Assembly (NCBI RefSeq): GCF_910593785.1
Contig: NZ_CAJVAP010000015.1
Location: 1 to 64,000, forward strand
Reading direction: 5' to 3'
DNA length: 64,000 nucleotides
Source of the DNA: Leucobacter soli
Lineage (GTDB): Bacteria > Actinomycetota > Actinomycetes > Actinomycetales > Microbacteriaceae
Shown here: positions 25,218 through 33,203 of the stretch, in pieces
How the letters are laid out: every line of letters begins with the position of its first letter
How positions within the stretch are numbered: the first letter of the stretch is position 1
Notes under the pieces: model-generated
Told to the model about the DNA's origin: nothing
The model's input: only the letters and a program-made list of their open reading frames with translations
Database searches by the model: none
Translations under genes and position numbers: made by a program

Positions 25218-26435
25218 ATGACCACCGAACACACCCGCGTCGCGATCGTGGGCGCCGGGCCTGCCGGCCTCGTGCTCTCGCACCTGCTCGCACAGGCGGG
25301 CATCGAGAGCATCGTGCTCGATCAGCGCAGCAGGGAGCAGATCGAGGGTACGATCCGCGCCGGCATCGTCGAGCACGGTGCCGCCGAGCTGCTCGCGAGC
25401 ATCGGCGACACGAGCCGCGTGCACACCGTCGGGCACCGCCACGACGGCATCGAGCTGCACTTCTCCTCTGGAGACGGCGCCTCGCCTGCGGGCGAGCCCG
25501 AGGCGCACCGCATCGACTTCGCAGCACTCACCGGCCGCAGCGTCTGGCTCTACCCGCAGCACGAGGTGCTCATCGATCTGATCGCGGCCCGCCTCGCGGC
25601 CGGGCAGGATCTGCGCTTCGGCTGCACGGTCACCGCGGTCGCGGGTGTCGAATCGGATCGCCCCCGCATCGCCGGCACGACGGCCGAGGGGGAAGCCTTC
25701 GAGATCGAGGCCGAGTTCGTGGTCGGCGCCGACGGTTCGCGCAGCGTCGTGCGGCCAGCGGTGACGGGCCCGTCGCGCGAGGGCGGCTACTTCCGCGAGT
25801 ACCCGTTCGCGTGGTTCGGGATCCTGTGCGAGGCCCCGCCCAGCGCACCCGAGCTGATCTACAGCAACTCCGACCATGGCTTCGCGCTGATCAGCCAGCG
25901 CAGCGAGACCGTGCAGCGCATGTACTTCCAGTGCTCCCCGGACGCCGACCCGAACTCGCTCAGCGACGCGCAGATCTGGGAGACGCTGCAGGCGCGCACG
26001 CCCGGCACCGAGCTGAAGGAGGGCCCGATCTTCCAGCGCGACGTGCTGCGCTTCCGCAGCTTCGTGTCGCACGAGCTGCGCCACGGCCGCGCCGCGCTCG
26101 TCGGCGACGCCGCGCACACGGTGCCGCCGACCGGCGCCAAGGGCATGAACCTCGCGATCGGCGATGTGATCCTGCTCGATCAGGCGCTGCAGGAGCTGCT
26201 GCTGCGCGGCAGCGAGCGCGGCCTCGACGCCTACGCCGCTGCCGCCGCGAAGCGCATCTGGAAGTCGCAGCACTTCTCGTGGTGGATGACGAGCATGCTG
26301 CACCTCGCACCCGAGGCGAGCGAGTTCGACCGGCTGCGCCAGCTCGGCGAGTTGCGCACCGTCGTCGAGAGCGAGGCGGGGCAGCGGTTCCTCGCCGAGG
26401 CCTACACCGGCTGGCCGTACCAGACCGCGCTGTAG
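25218..26435 (+). CDS. pobA: 4-hydroxybenzoate 3-monooxygenase
   Basis: Flavoprotein aromatic hydroxylase of 405 residues converting 4-hydroxybenzoate to protocatechuate with NAD(P)H and O2. The FAD motif G-A-G-P-A-G is at residues 12-17, the D-G motif V-G-A-D-G-S-R-S at 169-176 and G-D-A-A-H-T-V-P-P-T-G-A-K-G-M-N-L-A at 296-313. AAGGAG precedes the ATG at 25218. It links the cre pathway, which ends in 4-hydroxybenzoate, to the pcaHGBDC pathway; all three are in this window. Confidence 0.93.
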   Translation: MTTEHTRVAIVGAGPAGLVLSHLLAQAGIESIVLDQRSREQIEGTIRAGIVEHGAAELLASIGDTSRVHTVGHRHDGIELHFSSGDGASPAGEPEAHRIDFAALTGRSVWLYPQHEVLIDLIAARLAAGQDLRFGCTVTAVAGVESDRPRIAGTTAEGEAFEIEAEFVVGADGSRSVVRPAVTGPSREGGYFREYPFAWFGILCEAPPSAPELIYSNSDHGFALISQRSETVQRMYFQCSPDADPNSLSDAQIWETLQARTPGTELKEGPIFQRDVLRFRSFVSHELRHGRAALVGDAAHTVPPTGAKGMNLAIGDVILLDQALQELLLRGSERGLDAYAAAAAKRIWKSQHFSWWMTSMLHLAPEASEFDRLRQLGELRTVVESEAGQRFLAEAYTGWPYQTAL

Positions 26436-26445
26436 CGGGATCCGA

Positions 26446-27621
26446 CTACAGCGCCCGCAGCACCACGGCGCTGCCCTGCCCGCCACCGCCGCAGATGCCC
26501 ACGGCACCGAGCGATCCCGAGCCGAGCTCGGCCAGCTGACGAGCCAGGGTCCCGACGATGCGAGCGCCCGACGCGCCGATCGGATGGCCCAGCGCGATCG
26601 CGCCGCCGTGCACGTTCACGATCGCCGGGTCGAGCCCGAGCTCTCGGGTCGACTGCAGGCCGACCGCGGCGAACGCCTCGTTGATCTCGACGGCGGCGAG
26701 ATCGGAGGCGGCAGCGCCGCCCGCGACCTTGGCGAGCGCCGCCGCGATCGCGCGCGACGGCTGCGAGTGCAGGTGCGTGTCGGGCCCGGCGACGAACGCC
26801 GTCGCCTCGACGCGCGCGATCGGCGACAGGCCGAGACGATCGGCCGCGGCCTCGCTCACGATCACGAGCGCCGCGGCGCCATCGGTGATCTGCGAGGCGT
26901 TGCCCGCGGTGATGGTGCCGTCCTTGGCGAAGGCCGGGCGCAGGGCCGCGAGGGTCTCGGCCGTGGTGTCGGCGCGCACGCCGTCATCGGCCGAGACGAC
27001 CGTGTCGCCGCGGCGCGAGGCCACCGTGAACGGTGCGATCTCGCCGGCGAAGAACTCGTCGGAGGCGGCGGCGCGCTGGTGGGAGGCCGCGGCGAAGGCG
27101 TCCTGGTCCTCCCGGGTGAGCGCGAGCGGGGCGTTCCCCTGCTCGGTGAGCGCCCCCATCGCGACCTGGTCGAAGGCGTCGCTCAGCCCATCGCGGTCCG
27201 CCGTGTCGACCATCGTGGCCGGCCCGTACTTCGTGCCCGCGCGCAGCGGCAGCACGTGCGGGGCGAGCGACATCGACTCCTGCCCCACCGCGACGACGAC
27301 CTCTGCCTCACCGGAGGCGATCAGCCGCACCGCCTGTGAGACCGCCTCGGTTCCCGAGAGGCAGACGGCGTTCAGCGTGATCGCCGGCACGTTCATCGGG
27401 ATCCCCGCCCCGACCGCGGTCTGCCGAGCCGGGTTCTGCCCGGCGCCCGCCTGCAGCACCTGCCCGGCGACGACGGCGTCGACCTGATCCGCCGCCACTC
27501 CCGCACGCTCGAGCGCCGCTCTCGCGGCATGCGCGCCGAGCACGGTCGCCGGCTGCGCGGCGAGCTGCCCGGTGAAGCGGGTGAACGGTGTGCGGGCGTA
27601 GCCGGCGATGAATGCGGTCAT
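26446..27621 (-). CDS. Acetyl-CoA acyltransferase (second thiolase)
   Basis: Thiolase of 391 residues with C87 (N-A-V-C-L-S-G-T) as the acylated cysteine, the V-H-G-G-A-I-A-L-G-H-P-I-G-A-S-G histidine motif and C-G-G-G-G-Q-G near the end. GAAGAGG precedes the ATG at 27621; the longer frame to 27669 is not supported. It is convergent with pobA with only 10 bases between. The N-A-V-C-L-S-G motif is closer to acetoacetyl-CoA thiolases than to PcaF, so it may serve another beta-oxidation-type step rather than duplicate pcaF. Confidence 0.88.
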   Translation of the reverse strand: MTAFIAGYARTPFTRFTGQLAAQPATVLGAHAARAALERAGVAADQVDAVVAGQVLQAGAGQNPARQTAVGAGIPMNVPAITLNAVCLSGTEAVSQAVRLIASGEAEVVVAVGQESMSLAPHVLPLRAGTKYGPATMVDTADRDGLSDAFDQVAMGALTEQGNAPLALTREDQDAFAAASHQRAAASDEFFAGEIAPFTVASRRGDTVVSADDGVRADTTAETLAALRPAFAKDGTITAGNASQITDGAAALVIVSEAAADRLGLSPIARVEATAFVAGPDTHLHSQPSRAIAAALAKVAGGAAASDLAAVEINEAFAAVGLQSTRELGLDPAIVNVHGGAIALGHPIGASGARIVGTLARQLAELGSGSLGAVGICGGGGQGSAVVLRAL

Positions 27622-27704
27622 GACGGGCCTCTTCCAGGTTCGATGGTCTCGCCTTTCATCATGCCTCATGCGTCATGCCGCCGTGCTGTGATGCGGCTCC
27701 TGCC

Positions 27705-27717
27705 TAGACTGGCACCG
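27705..27717 (+). promoter_or_regulatory. -10 element of a probable leaderless transcript
   Basis: TAGACT (27705-27710) ends six bases before the GTG start at 27717 and no ribosome site is present, so the D-Ala-D-Ala carboxypeptidase mRNA is probably leaderless. Confidence 0.55.
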
Positions 27718-29003
27718 TGACAGACGCACCGCCCGACACCCGCCGCGCCCAGCGGACGCACCGGCGATTCTCCCGCCGTCGCAGGCGCCGGCTCACCGTC
27801 ACGGCCACGGTCGCGATCCTGCTCGCCGCCGGCGGGTACGCGACGGCCGCCGCCGCCGGGCCGCTGCCCGAGCTGCAGCCGGTGCTCACGGTGGACGCCG
27901 AGCAGACGATGAAGGCGAGCACGAGGCCGGCGAAGGCGCTGGTCGAGGATCAGGATCTGCCGACCGCGATCGGCTGGGGCGACGGTACGAAGATCTGGTC
28001 GAACGATTCGGAGGCGTACCCGATCGCCAGCATCACCAAACTGGTGACGGTGCTCGTCGCGCTCGAGGAGCAGCCCCTCGACCCCGGGGAGGACGGCCCC
28101 GTCTACACGTACAGCGCGGCGGATCAGCAGCGCGAGGCCGAGCTGCGGGCGCAGGATGCGATCATGTACCCGGTGCCGGTGGGGACCGAGTTCACCACCC
28201 GCGAGCTGCTCGAACTGATCCTGCTGCCCTCGGCGAACGACTACGCGATCGCCTATGCGAACTGGGTGTTCGGGGACAACGAGTCGTTCATCGCGGCCGT
28301 CGACGCCTGGGCGGACGCGCACGGACTCGAGTCCCTGACCCTGGTCGAGCCGAGCGGCCTCTCGAGCGAGAACCGCGCGAGCGCGGCCGACCTCGTGCGG
28401 ATCGCGCGCATCGCCCTGCGGCACGAGACGGTGCTCGACTTCACCGGCATGGAGCGGGCCGAGGTTCCCGGGGTCGGCCTGATCGAGACCACCAATCCGC
28501 TGTTCGATCTCATGTCGGACATCGTCGGATTCAAGACCGGTTCCACCACCGCGGCGGGCTACAACCTGCTTTCCGGCCGCAAGACCGAAGTCGGCGATCG
28601 CGAGATGGTCACGATATCGGCCACCCTCGCGCGCCCCAGCCGGGAGGCGCGCGCCGCATCCGGTTACGACACGAACGACGCCATGGCCGGCATGACCGAG
28701 GTCGTGGTGCTCGCCCTCGAGGACGAGGAGCTCGGCTACGTCACCACCTGGCAGGGCGAGCGAATTCCGATCGTCGGCACGGCCGGCGCCGACGGTACGC
28801 TGGTGCCCGGCGAACGCACCACGCGCACGATCACCGTGCGGCCGATCGACGGCGAGGCCGCAGGGGGCGCCGTGATCGGCGAGATCGCATTCGACGGGCC
28901 GATCCCGATCGACCCGGTGGACATCGCCACGACGGCGCCGATCACCGAGCCGGACTTCTGGTGGCGCATCAGCCACCCGGGCGAGGTCTTCGGCTGGAAC
29001 TGA
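27717..29003 (+). CDS. D-alanyl-D-alanine carboxypeptidase (penicillin-binding protein, S11)
   Basis: Serine peptidase of 428 residues that would trim peptidoglycan stem peptides outside the membrane. The N-terminus has an Arg-rich stretch and one hydrophobic segment (about residues 26-48), a signal anchor. Active-site motifs are S105-I-T-K108 (SxxK), S-A-N in L-P-S-A-N-D, and K-T-G in F-K-T-G-S-T-T. The C-terminal about 100 residues form an extra beta-rich domain. Unrelated in function to the neighbouring catabolic genes; it marks the boundary between the two catabolic loci. Confidence 0.9.
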   Translation: MTDAPPDTRRAQRTHRRFSRRRRRRLTVTATVAILLAAGGYATAAAAGPLPELQPVLTVDAEQTMKASTRPAKALVEDQDLPTAIGWGDGTKIWSNDSEAYPIASITKLVTVLVALEEQPLDPGEDGPVYTYSAADQQREAELRAQDAIMYPVPVGTEFTTRELLELILLPSANDYAIAYANWVFGDNESFIAAVDAWADAHGLESLTLVEPSGLSSENRASAADLVRIARIALRHETVLDFTGMERAEVPGVGLIETTNPLFDLMSDIVGFKTGSTTAAGYNLLSGRKTEVGDREMVTISATLARPSREARAASGYDTNDAMAGMTEVVVLALEDEELGYVTTWQGERIPIVGTAGADGTLVPGERTTRTITVRPIDGEAAGGAVIGEIAFDGPIPIDPVDIATTAPITEPDFWWRISHPGEVFGWN

Positions 29004-29035
29004 TCCGCGACGCCGCCCGGATCCCGCTGCTCAAG

Positions 29036-29091
29036 CAGTACCGCTCAGCCAGCACCGCTCAGCCGGCACCGCTCAGGCAGCACCGCCGAGG
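29036..29091. repeat. Tandem 14-bp repeat, four copies
   Basis: Units close to CAGCACCGCTCAGC run head to tail (29036-29049, 29050-29063, 29064-29077, 29078-29091). The last two overlap the 3' end of the esterase gene, so repeat change would alter its C-terminus. Confidence 0.7.
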
Positions 29092-29858
29092 CGCGAGCGC
29101 AGGAACCCGGCGATCAGATCCGCGTACTCAGGCGCATCGATCGCGGGATCCTCGTGCCCGGCGCCGCCGACCGTCACGAGCGTCGATGGCACCCCGGCGA
29201 GCGTGAGCGCCGTATGGAAGCGCTCGCTGACCGCGGCGTCGATCACTCGGTCCCGGTCGCCGGTGAGCAGCAGGAACGGTGAGGCGCCGCGTGTGACGTT
29301 CGCGATCGGGTTCAGGCCGACGTGCTCGGGACGCCGCGGATCGTAGGCCGCGCCGAGGAAGCTCTCGGCAGGGTCGAAGAGTTCGAGTTCGAGCGGTGTT
29401 CCGCCGGTCATGAACGCCAGATCGAGCGGGCCGAACCAGGGCACCGCCGCGTCGACGACCGGAGGTGCGCCGTCCACTTCGAGGGCGAGCATCGCTGCGA
29501 GGTAGCCGCCCGCGGAGGCTCCGACGCTGCCGATGCGCTCCGTGGCGACGCCGTACTCGGCGCCGTGCGCGCGTAGCCAGGCCGCTGCGGCCCGGGCGTC
29601 TTCGAGCGGGGCGGGGAACGGTGCGGCAGCAGCGAGACGGTAGCCGACCGTCGCCACGGCGATGCCTCGGGCTGCGAGCGCCAGGGCCCGGGTCTCCTCG
29701 TAGTCGGAGCGCGTGCCGACTTCGAATCCGCCACCGTGGAAGTAGATCGCGAGGGGAGGCGCCTCCGCGCCGGTCGGCACGTGCAGGTCGAGTTCGAGGT
29801 CGATGCCGTCGACGGAACGGTAGGTGATGCCGCGCTGCGAGCGTACTGCGTCAGTCAT
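29073..29858 (-). CDS. Alpha/beta hydrolase, esterase/lipase (HSL-like)
   Basis: Esterase-like protein of 261 residues with the oxyanion-hole motif H-G-G-G-F, the nucleophile elbow G-A-S-A-G-G-Y, an acid in G-D-R-D-R-V-I-D and a histidine in G-A-G-H-E-D, so the triad is complete. Length and motifs fit the hormone-sensitive-lipase group. AAGAGGA precedes the ATG at 29858. It is divergent from the hydrolase-monooxygenase operon at 29982 and shares its operator region, so it may release the substrate of that pathway from an ester. Confidence 0.83.
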   Translation of the reverse strand: MTDAVRSQRGITYRSVDGIDLELDLHVPTGAEAPPLAIYFHGGGFEVGTRSDYEETRALALAARGIAVATVGYRLAAAAPFPAPLEDARAAAAWLRAHGAEYGVATERIGSVGASAGGYLAAMLALEVDGAPPVVDAAVPWFGPLDLAFMTGGTPLELELFDPAESFLGAAYDPRRPEHVGLNPIANVTRGASPFLLLTGDRDRVIDAAVSERFHTALTLAGVPSTLVTVGGAGHEDPAIDAPEYADLIAGFLRSRLGGAA

Positions 29859-29907
29859 GGGAGTCCTCTTCGGCTCGGAGTAGACGGGAGTTCCGGCAAG
29901 GATGGCC

Positions 29908-29939
29908 TTGCACGTCTTACTGTGCAAGCGTACAGTAAG
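29908..29939 (+). promoter_or_regulatory. Promoter overlapped by a palindromic operator
   Basis: -35 TTGCAC (29908-29913) and -10 TACAGT (29931-29936) are 17 bp apart. The palindrome CTTACTGT (29916-29923) and ACAGTAAG (29932-29939) spans the spacer and -10, a classic repressor site of TetR/GntR type. It serves the 29982 gene and possibly the divergent esterase. The nearest candidate repressor is the TetR protein at 37723. Confidence 0.72.
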
Positions 29940-29981
29940 GACATCGGACGCACTACCCCTGCAACGAGCAAAGGAGCCCGC

Positions 29982-30815
29982 ATGTCAGATGCACCCGCAT
30001 CCACGAAGCCGACCTGGACCTACTGGGCGGAGCCGAGCACCATCGAGGCGGACGGTCTCACGACCGCCTACCGCCGCGACGGAGCCGGTGAGCCCATACT
30101 GTTCCTGCACGGCACCGGCTTCACCCGGCAATGGCTGCCGATCCACCGGAAGCTGGCCGGGAACGCCGACGTGATCGCGCCCGACCTCCCAGGTTTCGGC
30201 GCCACGGAGCTGCCCGGGGAGTTCGAGGACTTCTCCGACTACGTCCTGCATCTCGACGCGTTCCTCGACGCGCTCGGCATCCATCGCGCGCACCTCGTCG
30301 GCCACGGTCTGGGCGCTCGGATCGCCGCGCACCTGGCCGCCGTGTACCCGAGCCGCTTCGCCAGCCTGACCCTCATCGCCCCGACCGGCCTGCGGGTCGA
30401 AGGCGTACGACTCGTCGACGCCTTCCGGCTCTCCCCCGAGGCGACACGGGTCGCGCAGTTCAACGGGCGCGAGAGCGACCACGCCGACACCTTCGAGCTC
30501 GAGGGCTTCCCCGGCGACACGCTCGCGCACTACGCGGAGTCCACCGCCCACGCCCTGCTCACGTGGACCAACCGCTTCGACCGCAAGCTCGAGCGGCGCA
30601 CCCGCCGCATCGTCGCTCCCACGCTCGTCATCGCCCCCGAGGAGGATCGCTACGCCGGTCAGGGCACCGCGACCCGATACGCCGAGCTGATCCCCGGCGC
30701 TCGGGTCGAGACGATCGCCGGCCCAGCGGGAGAGCCCTCGTCGCACGCCGTCCACATCGAGCAGCCGGACGCCGTCGCCGCGCTGATCTCCGACCACGTC
30801 TCTTCGCACCACTAA
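29982..30815 (+). CDS. Alpha/beta hydrolase-fold protein lacking the serine nucleophile
   Basis: A 277-residue MhpC-like alpha/beta-fold protein. The oxyanion region F-L-H-G-T-G-F is normal, but the nucleophile elbow reads L-V-G-H-G-L-G: position 109, normally Ser, is Gly (codon GGT at 30306-30308, one base from AGT Ser). A downstream acid (A-P-E-E-D-R) and His (S-S-H-A-V-H) remain. It may use a non-covalent mechanism or have lost activity. AAGGAG precedes the ATG at 29982. It is followed after 12 bases by the luciferase-like monooxygenase, suggesting they act on the same substrate. Confidence 0.82.
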   Translation: MSDAPASTKPTWTYWAEPSTIEADGLTTAYRRDGAGEPILFLHGTGFTRQWLPIHRKLAGNADVIAPDLPGFGATELPGEFEDFSDYVLHLDAFLDALGIHRAHLVGHGLGARIAAHLAAVYPSRFASLTLIAPTGLRVEGVRLVDAFRLSPEATRVAQFNGRESDHADTFELEGFPGDTLAHYAESTAHALLTWTNRFDRKLERRTRRIVAPTLVIAPEEDRYAGQGTATRYAELIPGARVETIAGPAGEPSSHAVHIEQPDAVAALISDHVSSHH

Positions 30816-30827
30816 GGAACACGGACC

Positions 30828-32138
30828 ATGACCCAACGACTCTTCCACGTCCTCCTCAACGGCGCGTACCCGAAGGTGCCCTACGCCGGCGATCGCGGCT
30901 CGAACTTCATCGACCTGTCCAACACCCACTACGACCGCGCCGAGGGACAGCGCGTCCTCGAGCGCCAGCTCAAGATGTTCATCGACCTCGAGGAGTTCGG
31001 GTTCGACGGCGGCCTGATCTCCGAGCAGCACAACGGCCCCATCGGCCTCCTCGGCAACGCGCTGCAGGCCGGCACCTACGTCGCGGCGCGCACGAAGTAC
31101 ATCAAGATCGGCGCCGTCGGCCCGATCATGAACGACTACCTCACCCCGCTGCGCCTCGCCGAAGAGGTCGCGATGCTCGACAACCTGTCGCGCGGCAGAC
31201 TCGTGCTCGGCCTGCCCATGGGCCACGGCATGCAGTACCACTCCGTCGGCATGATGAACCCCGCGACCGCCCGCGAGCGCTACCGGGAGGGTCACGACCT
31301 GCTGATGAAGGCGCTCACGCACGACGGACCCTTCGAATGGTTCGGCAAGCACTTCCAGGTGCCCTACGTGAACCTCTGGCCGAAGCCGCTGCAGGATCCT
31401 CACCCCGAGATCGTGATCTTCGGCGGGGGCTCGCTCGAGACGCTCGACATGGTCGCGAAGCGGGGCTACGGGTACTCCGCCGTCGGGCTCAACGCCCAGG
31501 CCGCGATCAAGAAGCTGCACGAGCGGCTCCGCGACCTCGTCGAGGCGGACGGCGGCACTCTCGACCGCAAGCAGATCTGGGCCTCCGTGCGCGTGCACGT
31601 CGCCGAGACCGACGCGCAGGCACGCCAGGAGATGGAGGCCCACGAGCTCTGGAGCCAGCAGAACTTCTACCTCTCCCCCTGGCAGGACAACTTCCCGCCC
31701 GGCTATCTGAGCGCCAAGTCGATGGCCGGCGTGCTCGGCGGCGGCTACCGCAGCGCGTCGACGGCCGCGCAGGCGTACGAGAACGTGATCAACAACCGCA
31801 ACCTGATCGTCGGCTCGCCGGAGACGGTGCTCGCCGGCCTGCAGGAGCTCTTCGAGGATCAGGATCCGGGGCAGATCCTGCTCGACATGCTCTTCGATTC
31901 GAAGCCCGAGTGGCTCTCGTACAAGTCGCTGCAGCTGTTCGCCGAAGAGGTGCTGCCGAAGCTCCGCCCGGGCGGGGTCCCGCCGGCGCAGCACCGCAAG
32001 CTGCCCGGCCACGAGAGCCTCGCGGAGTACGCGGCGAAGGTGGACCCCGATCTGCCGCCGCCTACCGCGGACGTCGACGGCGTGCGCATCGATGTCTCGA
32101 AGGCGCACATCCCGGAGCTCCGCACGCCCCTCGGCTAG
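30828..32138 (+). CDS. Luciferase-like (LLM) flavin-dependent monooxygenase
   Basis: A TIM-barrel flavin oxidoreductase of 436 residues of the bacterial-luciferase superfamily. Recognisable parts are the F-I-D-L-E-E-F-G-F-D-G region, E-Q-H-N at about residue 66, the L-D-N-L-S-R-G-R-L-V-L-G-L segment and I-F-G-G-G-S. Such enzymes use reduced FMN made by a separate reductase; a flavin reductase gene is at 38413-39003. AAGGAA precedes the ATG. It ends at a strong bidirectional hairpin. The substrate is unknown; nearby ring-cleavage-type genes suggest a cyclic or aromatic compound. Confidence 0.85.
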   Translation: MTQRLFHVLLNGAYPKVPYAGDRGSNFIDLSNTHYDRAEGQRVLERQLKMFIDLEEFGFDGGLISEQHNGPIGLLGNALQAGTYVAARTKYIKIGAVGPIMNDYLTPLRLAEEVAMLDNLSRGRLVLGLPMGHGMQYHSVGMMNPATARERYREGHDLLMKALTHDGPFEWFGKHFQVPYVNLWPKPLQDPHPEIVIFGGGSLETLDMVAKRGYGYSAVGLNAQAAIKKLHERLRDLVEADGGTLDRKQIWASVRVHVAETDAQARQEMEAHELWSQQNFYLSPWQDNFPPGYLSAKSMAGVLGGGYRSASTAAQAYENVINNRNLIVGSPETVLAGLQELFEDQDPGQILLDMLFDSKPEWLSYKSLQLFAEEVLPKLRPGGVPPAQHRKLPGHESLAEYAAKVDPDLPPPTADVDGVRIDVSKAHIPELRTPLG

Positions 32139-32159
32139 CGCCGGCCGGGCCGGCGAACA

Positions 32160-32200
32160 CCGACGCCCCCTCCCCGCACCGTGCGGGAAGGGGGCGTCGG
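32160..32200. terminator. Hairpin terminator between convergent genes
   Basis: A 20-bp stem (32160-32179 with 32181-32200, one mismatch) and a one-base loop on paper lies between the converging monooxygenase and hydrolase genes. It lacks a T-run. Confidence 0.75.
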
Positions 32201-32260
32201 TCTGCGTGATCACGCCCGGCGAAGGCCGCGGCCGCCGGAAACGACGCACAGCCGAACAAC

Positions 32261-33121
32261 TCAGCCGAACAGCTCCGCCGTGCGCCGCCAGAGATCGCTC
32301 GCCGGATCCCCGTACCCCTCGAATGCCCGCATGTGCGCGGCGCCCTCCACCTGGAACACCTCACCCCGGTTGCCGGCCGCCTGCCAGGCGTCGAAGAACT
32401 CCGCCGTCTGCCGGGCGAACTCCGCGGTCTCCTGCGCGCCATAGGTCAGCAGCAGCGTGCCCGGGACCGGGCGGACGTGACGCAGCGGCGACTCGCGCAC
32501 CACGGTCTCGTGGGTGAACAGCAGGCGCGGCGCGAGCCAGCTGTAGGGGAACGGCTCCAGGTCGAACAACCCGCTGATCGCGACGCCTGCGTGGATCGTG
32601 TCCGCCGGCAGGCCGTAGTCGCCCTCCCAGTCCGTGAGCATCAGTTGCGCGACCTGCTGGCCGCCGGCTGAGTGCCCGGCGACGACGATGCGGCTCGCGT
32701 CGATGCCGAGCTCGTCGGCGTTGGAGACCAACCAGGCGATCGCCGCGCGGTTCTGCCGGGTGATCTCATCGATCGTGACCTTGGGCGCGAGCGAGTAGTT
32801 CACGACCGCGGTGGCGATGCCGGCCGACGCGGGCGCGGCCGCGACGAGCGAGAAGTCGAGGCTGCTGTTGGGCGCGTGCCAGTACCCGCCGTGGATGAAG
32901 ACGAACAGCGGCGCGCCGGGTCGGGCGGCGGGGAAGAAATCGAGGTTCTCGTCGCGGGTCGGGCCGTAGCGCAGGCCGAGCCGATGGGGCAGGGCGTCGC
33001 GGGTCGCCGCGCCCCGATCGGCGTGCCGGGTGATGGATTCGAGGAAGTCCGTCTCGATCACGTCGATGCGGTACTGCTCGTCGATCTGTTCCTGCGAGGT
33101 GAAGTCGCGGTAGAGCGCCAT
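32261..33121 (-). CDS. Alpha/beta hydrolase, arylformamidase/esterase-like
   Basis: A 286-residue alpha/beta hydrolase with the oxyanion motif H-G-G-Y-W, the nucleophile elbow G-H-S-A-G-G, an acid region in L-L-T-Y-G-A-Q-E, and a histidine in V-E-G-A-A-H-M. The H-G-G-Y-W plus G-H-S-A-G-G pair is typical of kynurenine-formamidase-like and carboxylesterase proteins. It is downstream of the ABC importer genes but separated from them by a terminator-like hairpin, and may be read through at low level. Substrate unknown. Confidence 0.82.
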   Translation of the reverse strand: MALYRDFTSQEQIDEQYRIDVIETDFLESITRHADRGAATRDALPHRLGLRYGPTRDENLDFFPAARPGAPLFVFIHGGYWHAPNSSLDFSLVAAAPASAGIATAVVNYSLAPKVTIDEITRQNRAAIAWLVSNADELGIDASRIVVAGHSAGGQQVAQLMLTDWEGDYGLPADTIHAGVAISGLFDLEPFPYSWLAPRLLFTHETVVRESPLRHVRPVPGTLLLTYGAQETAEFARQTAEFFDAWQAAGNRGEVFQVEGAAHMRAFEGYGDPASDLWRRTAELFG

Positions 33122-33148
33122 GGCGAGCCTTTCTGAGGGAGAGATGAA

Positions 33149-33179
33149 GACGGGGGCGGGCAGAGCGCCCGCCCCCGTC
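33149..33179 (-). terminator. Hairpin downstream of the ABC importer genes
   Basis: A perfect 13-bp GC-rich stem (33149-33161 with 33167-33179) and 5-base loop lies between the substrate-binding protein gene and the downstream hydrolase. It may end or attenuate the ABC operon. Confidence 0.7.
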
Positions 33180-33203
33180 GGGGTTATGAGGAGGGACGAG
33201 GGG

